Source: Sipunculus nudus (Eukaryota; Annelida; Sipuncula; Golfingiida; Sipunculidae). From it: a stretch of DNA of 64,000 nucleotides. Both the position numbers and the translations under genes were made by a program. Positions within the stretch are counted from its first letter, which is position 1, and each line of letters opens with the position of its first letter. The DNA is taken from the NCBI GenBank assembly GCA_026874595.1, contig CM049309.1, forward strand, positions 42,175,079 to 42,239,078. Direction: 5' to 3'. The notes beneath the pieces are model-generated. The model had not been told where the DNA came from, did not search any database, and saw only the letters and a list, made by a program, of their open reading frames with translations. Shown here one piece after another: positions 1-14,300 of this stretch.

Positions 1-884
1 AATATGTGTATAGTAGAAGCTGTTCAAAAGACCACCTATCTTATAAGACCACCTGTCTATTAAGACCACTCTTTGGTGAACCAAAAGCATACACAAATGT
101 TATAACTGACCTGTCTTATAAGACAACCTGTGAATAATGACCACTTTTGTCCAGTACCATGGTGATAACACGTTTCACTGTAAAACAAACCATTCTTTGG
201 TCCACCAACCTGTGTCCACCTGTTTGACAGATTTTTTTTTTAAATATTACATTTTTGAATATTTTCCTAGAAAGCTGCATATGGAAGTGGTAACCTAACA
301 TGACTAATCAAGAATTTTACAATAATTCTCCAGTTTATGCTTCATAACCTTTGGGAATCCAAATGATCAGACAGATCAGATGTGTCCTTGCATGAGTAGC
401 CATCTTCATTTTGGCTGGTCAAATTTTTTAGAATGTTTATATGATATTATCCAATCAACTGTCATCTGAGGCTGTTTTTGCATGTGAATGAATAATTGAA
501 TGCCTTAAGTGAGGCTGATTAGTGGTAAAATGTAGACTGTTTCTCACATTTTTAAATAATTCTGTTTCTCCTTAATATTGTGCAAGAAAGCTGTTTATAA
601 AAAAAATTCCCTTGTGGAATATTAAGTCCATTCCTCTTCTACCATATTTTTCCTTTTTTTTCCCGTTGAAATACAACTAATAAAATTTCTCCTAGCAAAA
701 AATGGGTGGTCATTCGTGAAAATTTTCCTAGCAAAAATTAGGTGGTCATGAGGTGATGAAACAAGACTACAATACCCAAGAATCTGTCACTTAATACAAG
801 CAAACAAACAATTGTTCAGAGTTGAAGGTAAAGTATATAACAAACTAGTGATATGTGTTGTCCCCTGTGGCACTGTCTACTCAC

Positions 885-1050
885 CTGAATGCCTCCAACC
901 CTGAATACTGGCCCTGCATGTCCGGATTAGGATCAGACAGGAAGTCGTTCAGCATGAGACGTGCCAGTGATTTCTGAACCAGCTTACAGTACGGGGAATG
1001 GAAGACGAAGGCATCAGCACTAGCCAGGGTGAACCTCGTGTAATCACCAC
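885..1050 (-). CDS. HMGCS1: HMGCS coding exon 4 (166 nt), last exon inside the window
   Basis: The acceptor ATTTTCAG lies above 1050 and the donor is AG|GTGAGTAG at 884-877. The exon enters in phase 1 and leaves in phase 2. It encodes [15 protein letters not shown] and then [16 protein letters not shown], with the catalytic His264, followed by [13 protein letters not shown] and YSGLEAF. No further exon could be found between 1 and 876, so the next one lies outside the window. Confidence 0.94.
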
Positions 1051-4000
1051 CTGAAAATAAAAAAGAGAAATATTCTAAATTCTCATATTTATTTTTAAAT
1101 GATGATCTTAATGAAAACATTTTTTTATTCAGAAATTGTATGAATCAGTATTCCTTTCACTCAATTTTCAATTTTGATCATAGTACAAGATTTGACCTCA
1201 AAGTTTAAAATATCATAAACTTAAATATATAATCCTGATGAATACTGAATATTCATTTAGAATTTATTTAATTTGTAAACTACAGAGGTAAGTGAAATTT
1301 GCATAAACAACACAAATCCACCAGAACTTTGGATGATCAGGGTGAATGTTCCCCATTTTTCTGTAATAGTATTAAAGTTACTTCGCTTCTGAATGGTTTC
1401 AAATTACAAAACACTATTTTTTGTGATATTGCTGCTGAATACTTAACAGTGCATTAAAGGTTTTCACCTTAATGATCAGGATCTCAGTAACAAACGATCA
1501 AGGTCAGTGACCACAATGAATCATTGTGTTAAGTCATCGAGTTTGATGGTTCATGTGGCTCTGATTACTGTAAAACTGACATTGTAACAAAAACACCCTA
1601 AGGCCAGTCACATCATTAATCACACCTCTACAATATAATTAAAGGTAGGTTTCCATGTGGGTGTATATGCGTACCTGCGAATATGTGTGAAAAAATAGGT
1701 GTTGTATGAACTGCCAGACTATTATATTTGTACAGTGGACTATGTAGGCCTTCCCCATAAAGATGCTGAAGTGACATCATTTTACCCAAAATCCCTGAGT
1801 CCCTATACTTGAAAATGCTCCTGTGGCAATTTCATGTATATACGCACATACACTGACAGACAAATGGAAACATCCCAGTTACAAAATGATATGAGTGATT
1901 TTTTACCCATATACGCAATTACACATATATGCACATATGGAAACACCCCTTAACAATTATGTATATACACTGCAGAACCATTTTAATTTCATTGCACAGG
2001 TTTTAATTTTAAGCTCCTTGCACCATAGCAAGACATTTCCTAATGAAAGGAATCTGAATTGATAAGGTTAACGTAAAACACTAAACACAACAGAGACAAC
2101 TGTCCGGGATTTTATATAAATTTTCCTGATTTTAACATCTGCTTACTTTTATTTGCTGCTGCATCAGCCTTTCTCCTGAAGCTCTCGTAACATTTATCTA
2201 GAGCGTGTAGGTAGCACTGGATGGACAGCTTGCCGTCTACTTTAGGGTATTCTGATGACATGTCAGGCTTGTAGAAATCATATACATGCTGCATGTGGGT
2301 ACCACGAAGACCTGCAAAATACAACATTCTTAATTCAGCATCTCATATTTAAAATGATGAAAGTAACCAACATACATCACAAGAACCTTTATAAATTTTA
2401 ATGCCTATTTTATTAGCGAATACATGTATATAAAGAATGACACATTTGACATTAATCACATCTTGATGACTGTATGTTCACTATGTGGCTTTTAAAATCA
2501 TATTTTGTTGTTAACACATGATTAGCAAACAAAAATCTGCCTCTTACTTGCAGTAAAGTGACCATATAACAGCAGACAAAAGAAATCTTCCCATTATTTA
2601 ACCACAAATGTTAACAAGAACAATTTTACTTATTTTCAGTGGACAGGGCATTTTTTAAGAATTACCATGTCCTTAAAGTGTGCATAAGATATAGATGTGA
2701 AGAATGGACAAGAAAATTTATTTCTCACTAAATATGGATTTCAGAAAATTACCAAGTCACCTATAATTCAGATGATAAATAACATGTATGCACATGACAC
2801 TTCAAAGCCCCTGAAACCACATAACTGGACATGGTTTAATGACGACACTGGCTAAGATAATAATCTTATAACTGTTCAGATCTGTACAGGATGACATTAC
2901 ATTTTTCATGGCTGCTCAGCTGACTGAGCCTCATGCCTGGTTATAAACACTGGCAGTCAGCCATGTTTATTATACAACTGTATACCAGTACAGGCCATAA
3001 AAACTGTTCCTGATCATCTCTCTAACACCTTCTCATGCCAGGTTCGAGAGGGTCAATATATGGGACGGGTCGGAAGGTCAGGTGTGAAGGGGTGTTGCAT
3101 TTCCCCGTTGCTTTTACACCCTGGCTAAATACAATAATGTACAACATGTGCAAGGGTTCTCAAAACCACACAGCGTGGTGTCAAAGCTGAAATCAGCTGA
3201 TGTAATAGTATTGTAACCCTGGAACAAACTGACATGGACATGAGTCACTGGCCAGGACACTAGCACTACCAGGTTTCTCAAAAGGTTAATATATGGGACT
3301 AAACCACCAGAAATCCCTGCAGACTGTGGGAATTTCCATTTTTACTTTAATTTTACATAATCAAAAGCTAAATGATGAGAAAGATCACAGGCACTAGCTA
3401 GCCCCTTTGTGGAATGATGAACGTTAAAAAAAAGTCATTACGGCTTCAGTTTGTAAGGAGCTATCACAAAAGGCATCTAAAGCATAAACTATTTTTTTGT
3501 TTGCAAATATGATGTAACATGTATAAACTTCTTTTTTTTCCCAATAGGAGACATTCATAAAGTGACCTCAGAATCAAATACTAACAACTTATTTAGCTGG
3601 TCAGACCAGGTATTGGTGTGCATCATTCAGAAAACTTACTATGAAATTTGCTGTTGTCATATAACATCAAGAAAATCCAGGATAAAATATCCATGGGCAA
3701 ATTGCAAAAGGTCATAATGTCTATGGACAAATCCACAGGGTGTGAAGGGTACAAAATATCCCTGGATCCCTTGATGGGGTGTTTATACTGTTAGATTTAC
3801 AGAGCATAGTTTCCTGAACCATAATAAGTTTGATGTTGCTGTTTATCAATTTAAATATTGACATTTTAAAATGAAGAAATAAGGGAGTGTGTGAAACAAT
3901 AATTGTGCATGGAATGAGTTGTCTTACTACTTCATTTCAGCCAATTATTTTTTTCAACTGAATCAAAGTGGAAATGCAATAATGTTTGTGTACATGACAT

Positions 4001-7000
4001 TGTGTGTATACCTTTGCTGAGAAAAAAGAAAAAGAAAGAAATGAGAGGGATATGTAGTTCATTTTGGACTGAAGAAGATACTGGCTGGACTGATAACACT
4101 AATATTGTCTTTTGTCACACATTAACAATGGTGCTATCAAGGCTCACTTAGTGACTTGAATTCTGAATACCATAACTTCAGAAAAAAGTATTAAATAAAT
4201 TAAAATACAGACACTTCATGTTTAAAACTTGAGGGTTAATAAAATATACAAAACCTGAAACATAATAAACAACAGATATATGTAATCAGAAGTTTAGGGG
4301 CACAGTTAGGTTCCTACAGTTCAATCCATCAAAGTAGAGATAAAAACTGATGTGATGAATAACCTACTTCCCCTCCCCATCATAACATTAAAGACCCAGA
4401 AAAATGCCACTAGCTATGGCTTATCATCCACACAAAAGATCTGGTAGGGAATGTAATACACAAAATGATTCATATGACTGGGCCAATGATATGAACACTT
4501 TTGGTGTCACATGCAGATAGAAAAAACAAACAGGCTCATTTTCAAACCACAGACATGGAACCAGGGCTCTCCCACAAACTGTATCCCTGGTTTTGATCCC
4601 CACAAGATCTTGTGGTTACTGGGTCTCCTGTGTGACATACTGATGGACATTTTTTTTCCACTATTGTTTATAAATGAGATCAGCTGTTTTTGATTAACGA
4701 AAAAAGACTAGATCAGGGATAGGTCAACTAGTATAAATTAACTCATATAATTAATATATAAAACATGAGTTTGTTTTTTTCTATTAAGGCTAGACCTGAT
4801 ATTTAATTTTCTTCAATGTATTTTATCAAAAATCATTCTCAAACTTTAAAACATCTGCAAATTTCTTATACCCCTTTCACACAGCAAATGCAAAATGGTT
4901 TGAAATGTTTTGAATGTGAATTGAGCATTCACACAGCAATATAAAGCGTTTTCAAACCGTTTTGGCCAAAACATTTTGGTTCAAGCTCAGGTGGTGTCAA
5001 ACTGTTCTGAATGCATATCAATTTATCCTCTTTGTTAAAGTGTGATGTGAGCACTCAGAAAGGTTTGGACCTAGTTTCGAGGTACCCGATCACAGGGTCG
5101 TTGCGCATGTTTACAGGTTTCCCATTTATACCCTCCTCCCCCTCCTTATTCACTTTGGCCTTTAGACCATGTGAATGTTACATCACAGATTCAAAACGAT
5201 TTGGTCAAACTGGTTTGCCCAAATTGTTTTGAAAACTTTCTGCATGTGAAAGGGGTATGAATGTATTGATTTATCAATTATATGTTTGTGTTTAACAGAA
5301 ATGTTCAAAATTAAAAGCATCTGTAACATTCACTCTTAATGTGTTGTCGTGATTAAAATTTAACTGATTTTTAAAATTAAAAAAAGGGTAGAGTAATTCT
5401 GTGTGTGATTCAATAGTATACATTATAATTATAATTATTATAATTATTATTACTATTATTAATAAATAATTGTAAATATGTCATAAATGTACCAGGCATG
5501 GTTTTATACACAGGAAGGCCAACAATAACACACAAAGTGTGTTCAGAGGTATATTTGGACATACCAAGGTATGAAAATGGATAATTTACTGTGAACCTTT
5601 ACATTACATTTACCACCTAGGGTAGGGCTGACCTTAGGGATTATCCTTGACCTAATAGATTTATGATAACCTTGTCAATCAGAGATCTGATCATTATCTA
5701 ATAAATTTTGTACCTTGATATACAGGTTATAAAATTAATTGACCACTTGTTAGATATACAGGTGAGAATATTGATGATTGTAAATGGTCAGTAACCACTA
5801 GCAGTCATTGTCCTGCTTGCTCCCTTTCTCCAGTCTCCTTTTCATATTCCTCTATTTTATACCAGCAGAATACAATAAAAATGATCGAGCAATAGTTGGA
5901 AAATATTGATCAATTTCCAAATGTATTATCTTTTGCAATAGACCACTGACAATGTTAACAATGAGTTTGTGCGACTTTAAGAGCTGAAATTCAGTGTGTA
6001 TAGAGTACATTATTCTCATCCATGGGCACATCTGTGATGTGTAGAAATTTATATATATGACATAGAAACTTAGACTGTGTGACCTAATCATTTTCCCGAT
6101 CTGTAAGTTTGATATAATATGCTAGCAATCTTCTGTTGTGGTGAGTACTTGAACCTTTGTCTAAGTTTTTTCAAATATCAAAAACCATTATTACCAATCA
6201 CGTTTAAGATTTTGCTGCTCAGTTATAAGTCATTACATGGTTTGCTACCATATTATCTGTCTGAACTGTTGAAAATACAGATCCTTGTGCAATCATTTAT
6301 ATTATCAACCACGATCAAGGCTGCTGACCTGTGGTGACCACACTTTTGCTGTTGCTCCATAACTATGGAATTCAATTCCTGAGATATTTGTACCACAAAC
6401 CCCATTTCAGCATTTAAAAAGAACCTTAAACCATACCTTTTTAGAGTAGAATTTTTTCTTAAAGGTGACTTGTCAACTGTAGTTGGATATTCCCTTTAAT
6501 AGTTTTTAGCATCAATTTCTTAACTTGGTTTTACAGTGGTGATAGATATGTACATTTAATAAATTATATTAACTTGTGATATAACTATAATATAACTGTT
6601 TCAGTCTATTATTATTATCTGAGTATCACAGCATATATAAATGTACTAATATACAGCTGCATTAGCAAATCCACTGCTAAAACTGACAGAATTGTGGGGA
6701 ATTATATGCACAGGTTGTTAAGAAAGCTATGTGATATGCATGATCAGACACTGGGTATCTCGAGTCAGGTCCCTTGACTGACCTATGGACCCTCAAGATG
6801 TTGGATAAAAAATATGACCAACCCCTTTAGATCACAAAATGACTGGCCTTGACACAGGGACAGGATCAGAGTCCTCATTTCTGCTGACAATGCACCACAT
6901 ACTTTATCATTAGTTACAGTTATCTGAAGTCTGCAGACACCTGATAATAAACTCACTACATGGCTATAAAAAAAGGTCACAGCACAGCTATATTCTAGCA

Positions 7001-8243
7001 CTGATAAATAAACTTCTTACACAAACTGGTGACATTTTTTTAAAGATATAAGACTAGGACTTAAATCAACAGTTTAGTCTGCATAGAAGAAAATGAATTA
7101 ATATTTGGAGATGAACTATTAATCACTGAGCCTTCACCCACATGGCTATGTATAATCCAAAGTTGATTTTTATTCAGACAGGGAAACTCTCTAAGTTAAA
7201 AGTTCCACAAAAATATACTAGAAAACACAGCGAAAATAATCTTTGGCCATTACATATAGGCCTGTGAATTGTTGGGGCTGTTACAATTTATTCAATTCTC
7301 AATACTGAATAGTAATTTTTATTTTAAAATAAAAGGAATTTAAGCAAAATGGATGTTAATAAATTTCAGTAAATAAAAGACAAATGTAGCTCTTCCTCTG
7401 TAGTCGCCATATATGTTCCTAAGCAAGTGGAGTGGTCCACCAGTGAATGTTCACCAGTCAACCAGAGGACTTCAGTTTGGCACATGCAAAAATAATAGTC
7501 GAAATGAATCGATTCAGAGGTTACCGGTAATAATGGATTACAATTGAATAATGATTTAATCAAGAGCTTGCCATTCAATGCATCAATTCTTCGATGCATT
7601 GTTAATAATTTGTTACATCCCTAATTACACGTGAGCAAGCCTACCATTCTGTGTAACCATGTACTTATATTACAGACTAATGTTTCCTTCCACTACATGT
7701 ATATTGGTTTTCATAATCAAGCAACTTAAATATTCATAATATCCTCTCAGCTGATTTTTCATGACCTGAATATTACTACCAGTACTAAATGTGACAATTC
7801 TTGCCATAGGGACAGCCCATTATTTGCCTTTGCCAAGGAAGCTGGGCTAAGGTTAAATTTTGATCCTTGTGTGTATGTCAACATGAGATCTAAAAAAGTG
7901 CACAAGAAAAAATATATGTTCTGGCAATAAGACTGTAGAAGCAGCTACTTCAAGACTGCTGTGTAGTTGTTTCATAGTTTAATGACCTGGCTTAACTTGC
8001 TGTAAAAGAAATATTCGAGCAAACTTAAATTTTAAAACTTTAATATTAAACTATCTTTACCTCTTTCAAATATCAAAGGTGCATGTGGTCCAACCAGCAT
8101 TGCTACAGCTCCAGCTCCCCCTGTTGGTCGTGCATTTCCAGTGGCATAGACTGCAATATCTCCAGCAACCACGATGGCATAGCGACCTGAGGAAGTAAAA
8201 TATAGTAATAAATATTACAAATGTAATTGCATGTTACACACTT

Positions 8244-8302
<59 letters not shown>

Positions 8303-11300
8303 AGGTCTTTCACACAATGTTATATATTTAAATGAATACCATGCTCAGCTTCTGGTGCATTAACTTCCATACACAATATATACCCAATATATATAATAAA
8401 GAGGTCTTTCACAATGTTATATATTTAAATGAATACCATGCTTAGCTGCTGGTGCATTAACTTCCATACACAATATATACCGAGGCAAAATCACTGGTAC
8501 ATTTTAACTGTTTACATTTAAAAGAAAATCTATATTCTGTCTGCTCAGTGCTGTATTCCTTTCTTTTGTACTTTCAAACATTACATTTGCCTGAAACTCA
8601 AAACCTCAATGTAAAATTGATAAGTGGGGGTGTGTTGATCATGGTAACATTTCAAGTCTGCAGGGCAAGACTTGACTGTAAACATTGGGAAACTGAAGGC
8701 ATAACAGACAAAAGGCTGTAGAGAGAAAGGTATACAAAACAAATGCATAGAACCAACAGGTTAAAATTTTATACTGATATTTGCATATGTTCTGTGTAAC
8801 AGTTTTTATCTTCACTGCATAAAAATATCACCCTGTGGGAATGTCAGTGGAATAATTTTTTTGATGTTATAATGTGCTCCATACAAAATTACAATATCAC
8901 AAATAACTTCATTTTTCATGCCTGACATTACGTCATTTCTATATATATTTATTGTGTGAAGCTTTGTCCTACAACAGTAAAAAAAAGGAACACTATATAG
9001 GACAGATACTTAATCTTAGGTCTTAATGTGTTTTGCACAATCATATGATTAATTATGATTTGTATTTATGTCAATTGCGTGTAATATCCTGGAGACCTGG
9101 ATATGAATTTTTTTGTGGGTTTGATCACAAGCAGGTCAGAAATCAATAACAATCGGCACGTGGGGTCCCTAATATACATGTCAACCCTGAAGTCCCAGAT
9201 TTTGACATTATTATGTGCTTTGTTTATCAGCTGTTATGACAGAGAGGCCCCCTTGTTGGACCAAGTCACATGAACCCCAGCTGCTTAAGACACTCCCCCC
9301 CCCCCCCCCCCCAAACCTTTCCCCCAAACAGAGTTGAGAACCGGAAATGTATGAAACAAGTCTAACTGATTGTTCTATTATTGTACATCCTATCCTACAT
9401 AGTTACCTGCAAAAAGGGTATATCATCTTGCTTAAACAGAACATAAAACATACTGTAGCCTTGTGGAACACACCAATATATATAGCTAGCTGTTAATACC
9501 CTGACAAACTGCCAAATACAAAGGCACATATTTCTACAGAAAAGTATTATATAATACAAGGGTTCCTGCGCCTCTTGGCAAAGCAAATTTAAGATTTTTT
9601 AAAGACTTTTAATGACCAGCTGACAGAAAATTCAAGACCCTTTTATACATAGAATTCTCTAATGGTTCTACCATGCTTTTAAACTACAGAAGATCCAAAA
9701 TCGTCATCACTATAAGTTGGGACTGGTCACATGGTAGTCTGTGCCAAAAAGCAAATAACACTAAAGTAAGAACGGATCCTTATTTGCCATGAATCTACGG
9801 AGATCTATCTTTCTTCGACAAGTAACCACAGCAACTTCTCCTAAACTGTCTCAAGCTTTCATCAATCACTGAACTGTTTGTGCACATTCATTATATCAGA
9901 TTGGGTAAATCAAGACCTTTTCAAGGCCTTAAAAAATGAAAAACTAAAAATAAGACTTTTTAAGGCCAAGTGGGAACCCTGTAATAAAATTACTGGTAAT
10001 TATCTAAAGATTTGCATGGAATCTTTGCTTTTTCAAAAGTAGTTCAATCTGAACTGAACTGAAGATGTTTTCACTCATCGAGCAGCTACAGGTTGCTGTG
10101 GTCAAAACCTCAGCCCTGCACCCTCCTTAGGCATAGTTCTCAGAGCCAACAGACATGATGCCACCAAGCCAAGCAAAAAGCCGGGATAGACCACCACCGT
10201 TCAACCCGCAGCGACAACCTTATAGGAAAGCTACAGCACCCACATCCATAAAGGCAGAAGCAACCCACATTCCCTCCACCAATCCCAGCAGCGGAGACCC
10301 AGCCATGCCAATCGAGAGCCGAACCTGATCTTTGAACAACAGAGATTTGAGACAGATTACCATTTTATACTTGCAGTTTCGGCCATTTAGACCATATTAG
10401 CAAGTTAGCAAGTTTTTTCTTCATAAGCAAGTAGTTCAATCTTGGAGGTGCAGTTTTTGCAGAGGGAATCTTATCCCAAGAAACGTAGACTAAAATTGGT
10501 CAGGGGCAAGAAACGCAGCAAAGAAATCACACTTAAACTTGTCTGAAGGTTAATTTAAGTCTTCCTTTACCAGTGAGTATAAAACATGATTTCTCCAAAT
10601 CAATCACACTAACACATACTTTCTAGTTCAAATTATTTAAACAAAAGCCTCAATCTGAGCAGCATATAATGATATAAGTAGGAGAATAAGTGCTTCATTC
10701 AGATGCATGATGAAAGACAATGGCCAAAATATGACCTAGATCTGCTATATATAGATTTTCACTCATGATGCCCCATAATTAATTATTTTTTTTATCATAT
10801 TAAGCACATACACTGAGCAACTTTCTCTTTAACAGCTGATTACTGAGTGACTCACCATATGGGGTTATGATTTATGATGTGACATCTAGTACAAACAATA
10901 AAATGTGCCAAATATAACACATGATAAACGGCAAGATGTGCTTGAATCATGAGGTTATATGACCTAAACCAGCTACGGTTCTAACAGGATATCATTGATA
11001 TTTTTAATTTTTTAACAATGTGAACATATTTCTTATGTTGACCTCTGATTTCATTTAGCACAGAAATAGCAACATTTTTTACAGGGCCAAAAGTGAAAGC
11101 TAAGAAAGCATTTAGCTTTTGATATTTGTCATTCTTATTAAGCCATTTAAAAGACATTCCAGTGGAGATAGATATATGTAAAGTTTAACATGCATATGTG
11201 ACAGACAAAATAGTTTAAAACTCAGTTCTTCTTAACAGGCATAAAATATTCAGTTTTTTTTTTAATTACCCTTGTGCTTCTTTGCTGGTTGACATGCACA

Positions 11301-14300
11301 AATGTCAATTTTTATTTATTTTTTATTCAGATTTTCCTAACTGTTGCTGCAATTCTGGGATACATAAATTGTACTTTGTTAATTAAGTGTACCGTGATAA
11401 CACTGGTTTTCTGAGTGGGTGAAAAGCCTCTGAGTGGAGCTATATAGCAGGGCCAATGGGTGAATATGCAGCAGATATCTGGGGTTTCACAACCAAGTCA
11501 AAATGACTGCTTGTGTAATATGACCTTACCAAGTATAAACCCTCCCCAGCTTCTGAGCATGAAGCTGTTATCCCTTAAAATCACTTGTCTAAATTGTCTT
11601 CTAACTGGTAAACATGATAATCAGCATTACTAAACTACTGTTCTAGACTATTTCTGTATATCAGCTTCTCTTATAAAATACCCACATACCATCATACACA
11701 CAGTGAATTATAAAACTGCTTAGTTTGGTACTATTATTTAAAGAAATGACTACTTTTCAATGTAATTGGCCCTGACCCTGACACTTGATGAGGTAAAATG
11801 TATTTCTAAGTAACAGAAAGTCAGAAACTAAGTCTGGGTACCTATATTAAAATATATTCTCAAATTATCTTATGGAAAACTGAATCTGATTAAAATATAT
11901 ATGTCGAGGCCCAGATTAGAATCTGGCCCAATTTGAAACTTGGCCAGCCCAGATCAAAATTTTGATGTGGACCGGCCCAGATCTAAATTCTAATCTGGGC
12001 CAGACCAGTTTTAAACTGGGCCAGCCCAGATTAAAATTTTGATCTGGGCCAATCTAGATTACAATCCTGTGGTGAAGACTTCAGAATTTAAATCTGGTCT
12101 GGACTGATTTTAAACTGGGCCAGACCAGATTAGAATTTTCATCTGGACTGGTCATGTTTACAATACTTTGGTGGACAGATTTTAAACTGGGCCAGCCCAG
12201 ATTAGAATTTTGATCTGGGCCAGTCAAGAATATAATCCTGTGGTGGACTGATTTTAAACTGGGCCAACCCAGATCAGAATCCTAATCTAATCCTAGGTTA
12301 GTTCCTAAACTTATCCTATCCTAGCTTGATTTTTATCATATTAAATCAGATAATACAGTCAGCATTTATTCACCAACAAATGTAATGTGCTTCTTTGGTT
12401 TCATCTATTCTTCAAGCATGCAAGTTCACATCAACTACAACTAAACAAACCTTCATAATTAATCACAGTTTTAGAAAATGTATCAGTTCTTAGACATCTT
12501 CTTAACTTAATATCATAATTTTCAACTTAACTGTGATATTTATCTTTACTGAAAATCCAAATTATATGTGTAATACTAAATGTATACATGCATAATTAAA
12601 TACCAACTTTACTAATTTAAAAGTGAACAAAAGTAATTTTTTTGTCTTGATGTAGTTTTCTGCTGTAAAATATCAATGTTTAACATGATTATTTTATAAA
12701 TATATAGTTTTAGTGATTTACATGAGGTAAAATTACAAAATAAATGACAGGAGTTCAAACAATGATATTTTCATAGAATATGAAATAAATTAATAAAACA
12801 TTAATTATTATGGACTTACAGTGTTTTGCAAATTCTTTGAATTAATTAAGGCCAGCTAGGTAAATATATCGTAGTGTAATTGAAGCCAGCTTAGGAGTAG
12901 ATTAGGATTCTGATCTGGGCTGGCCCAGTTTAAACTCAGTCCAGACCAGATTTAAATCTTAAAAGTCTTCAAAGCAGGATTGTAATCTGGACTGGCCCAG
13001 ATCAAAATTTTAATTTTGGCTGTTCCAGTTTAAAACTGGTCTGGCCCGGATTAAATTTTTGATCTGGGCCGGTCCAGATCAAAATATTGAGCTGGGCAGG
13101 GCCAGTTTTAAATTGGGCCAGAATCTAATCTGGGCCTCGAAATATATATATACAGATACTACAAACTATTATTAAATCTTATTACAGGTATATTCTTACT
13201 GTTAAATGTAAATTTTAACCTACTGTACAACACATGGTTCATTGAAAAAAAGAACAAAGTATTGAATTATATACCAACTGATCTCCCTGTTTACATATCC
13301 AGATATTAATATAATTTAAATAAATTGTATGAATATCCTCATAAATTTTAACATTCATATTTGGGCTAGGCTAGAATATTAGATGGATGTTTTTCTCTCT
13401 AATCTTTCCCTGACCAAAACAATGTGTAAACATAAAGTCATAATGCTTTAAAAACAGTACTGATCTACCAGCTGTTCTCACACAGGCCTTGTGTGAGATT
13501 TGTGAACTGTTGCGGTTAAATGATGCATGGTTTGTGGGATCATCCCCCTTCTCATGTGGCCAGGCAGATTAATATCTGCTTCCTTTCCCAGGGGTTGTAC
13601 TCAGCTCAGTGCAATACAGTCCATTAATCTCTAAACCTTAATAACTATTAAAATTAGAATCCTTTATTAATCAGGAAAATTGGTGATTTTAAATTTTTAA
13701 CCATGTTACTGTAGTGAGATTGCTTTTCATGATTTCCACATGTTTTGTATAGTATAGCTGATATAAACATCACACATACAGCCCCCCAAGGCTACCAGAG
13801 CCAGCACTTCACAGCTGGCACAGTTTCTGACTTTTTTCAGGTGGATTATTTCCTTGAACAGATGTTTTGCGACCTGTTTCTCTCATGTGATGCCAGTATC
13901 CTCTCTTCCCTGGATATGTACCTAATCTTGGTACATTGTTAACTTGTATATATGACCCGTTCCACGTGCATTCAATGGATATGTGCCAAAGTGATACCTA
14001 ATGCCATTGTTTGAATAAAATAAACATGGTACTGAGTTTATAAAGACTGTACTGACAAGTGCACTGAAAGGAATAAATATGTATCAATCACTTTAAACAG
14101 AAATTGGATATGAGCTCTTAAATTACCCATGGAATAAAAACTATATTTCAATATAAAAATGCCCTGTAAAAAACTGACTTCCTTTATTCCTATATATTAT
14201 TATTAACAGGGTATACATAGGTATCTTTAAAGAAAGAGAAAAATATTAAACCTGTTACCTTTCTTGATTTGGGATTGACTGTATATAATAATGACTATGA

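Larger units (their letters stand above)
2312..8060 (-). other. HMGCS intron (coding exons 2-3), 5.7 kb
   Basis: GT-AG intron. It contains a TA-flanked inverted-repeat element (4868-5258), a LINE 3' fragment on the plus strand (6176-6466) and a hAT-like inverted-repeat element (7275-7621). I see nothing I can name in 2320-4860. Confidence 0.85.

Noticed and set aside
10060-10110. Hammerhead-like string (CGATGAG...GAAAAC on the minus strand)
   Set aside because: The conserved CUGAUGA core is not intact and no pairing stems could be built.
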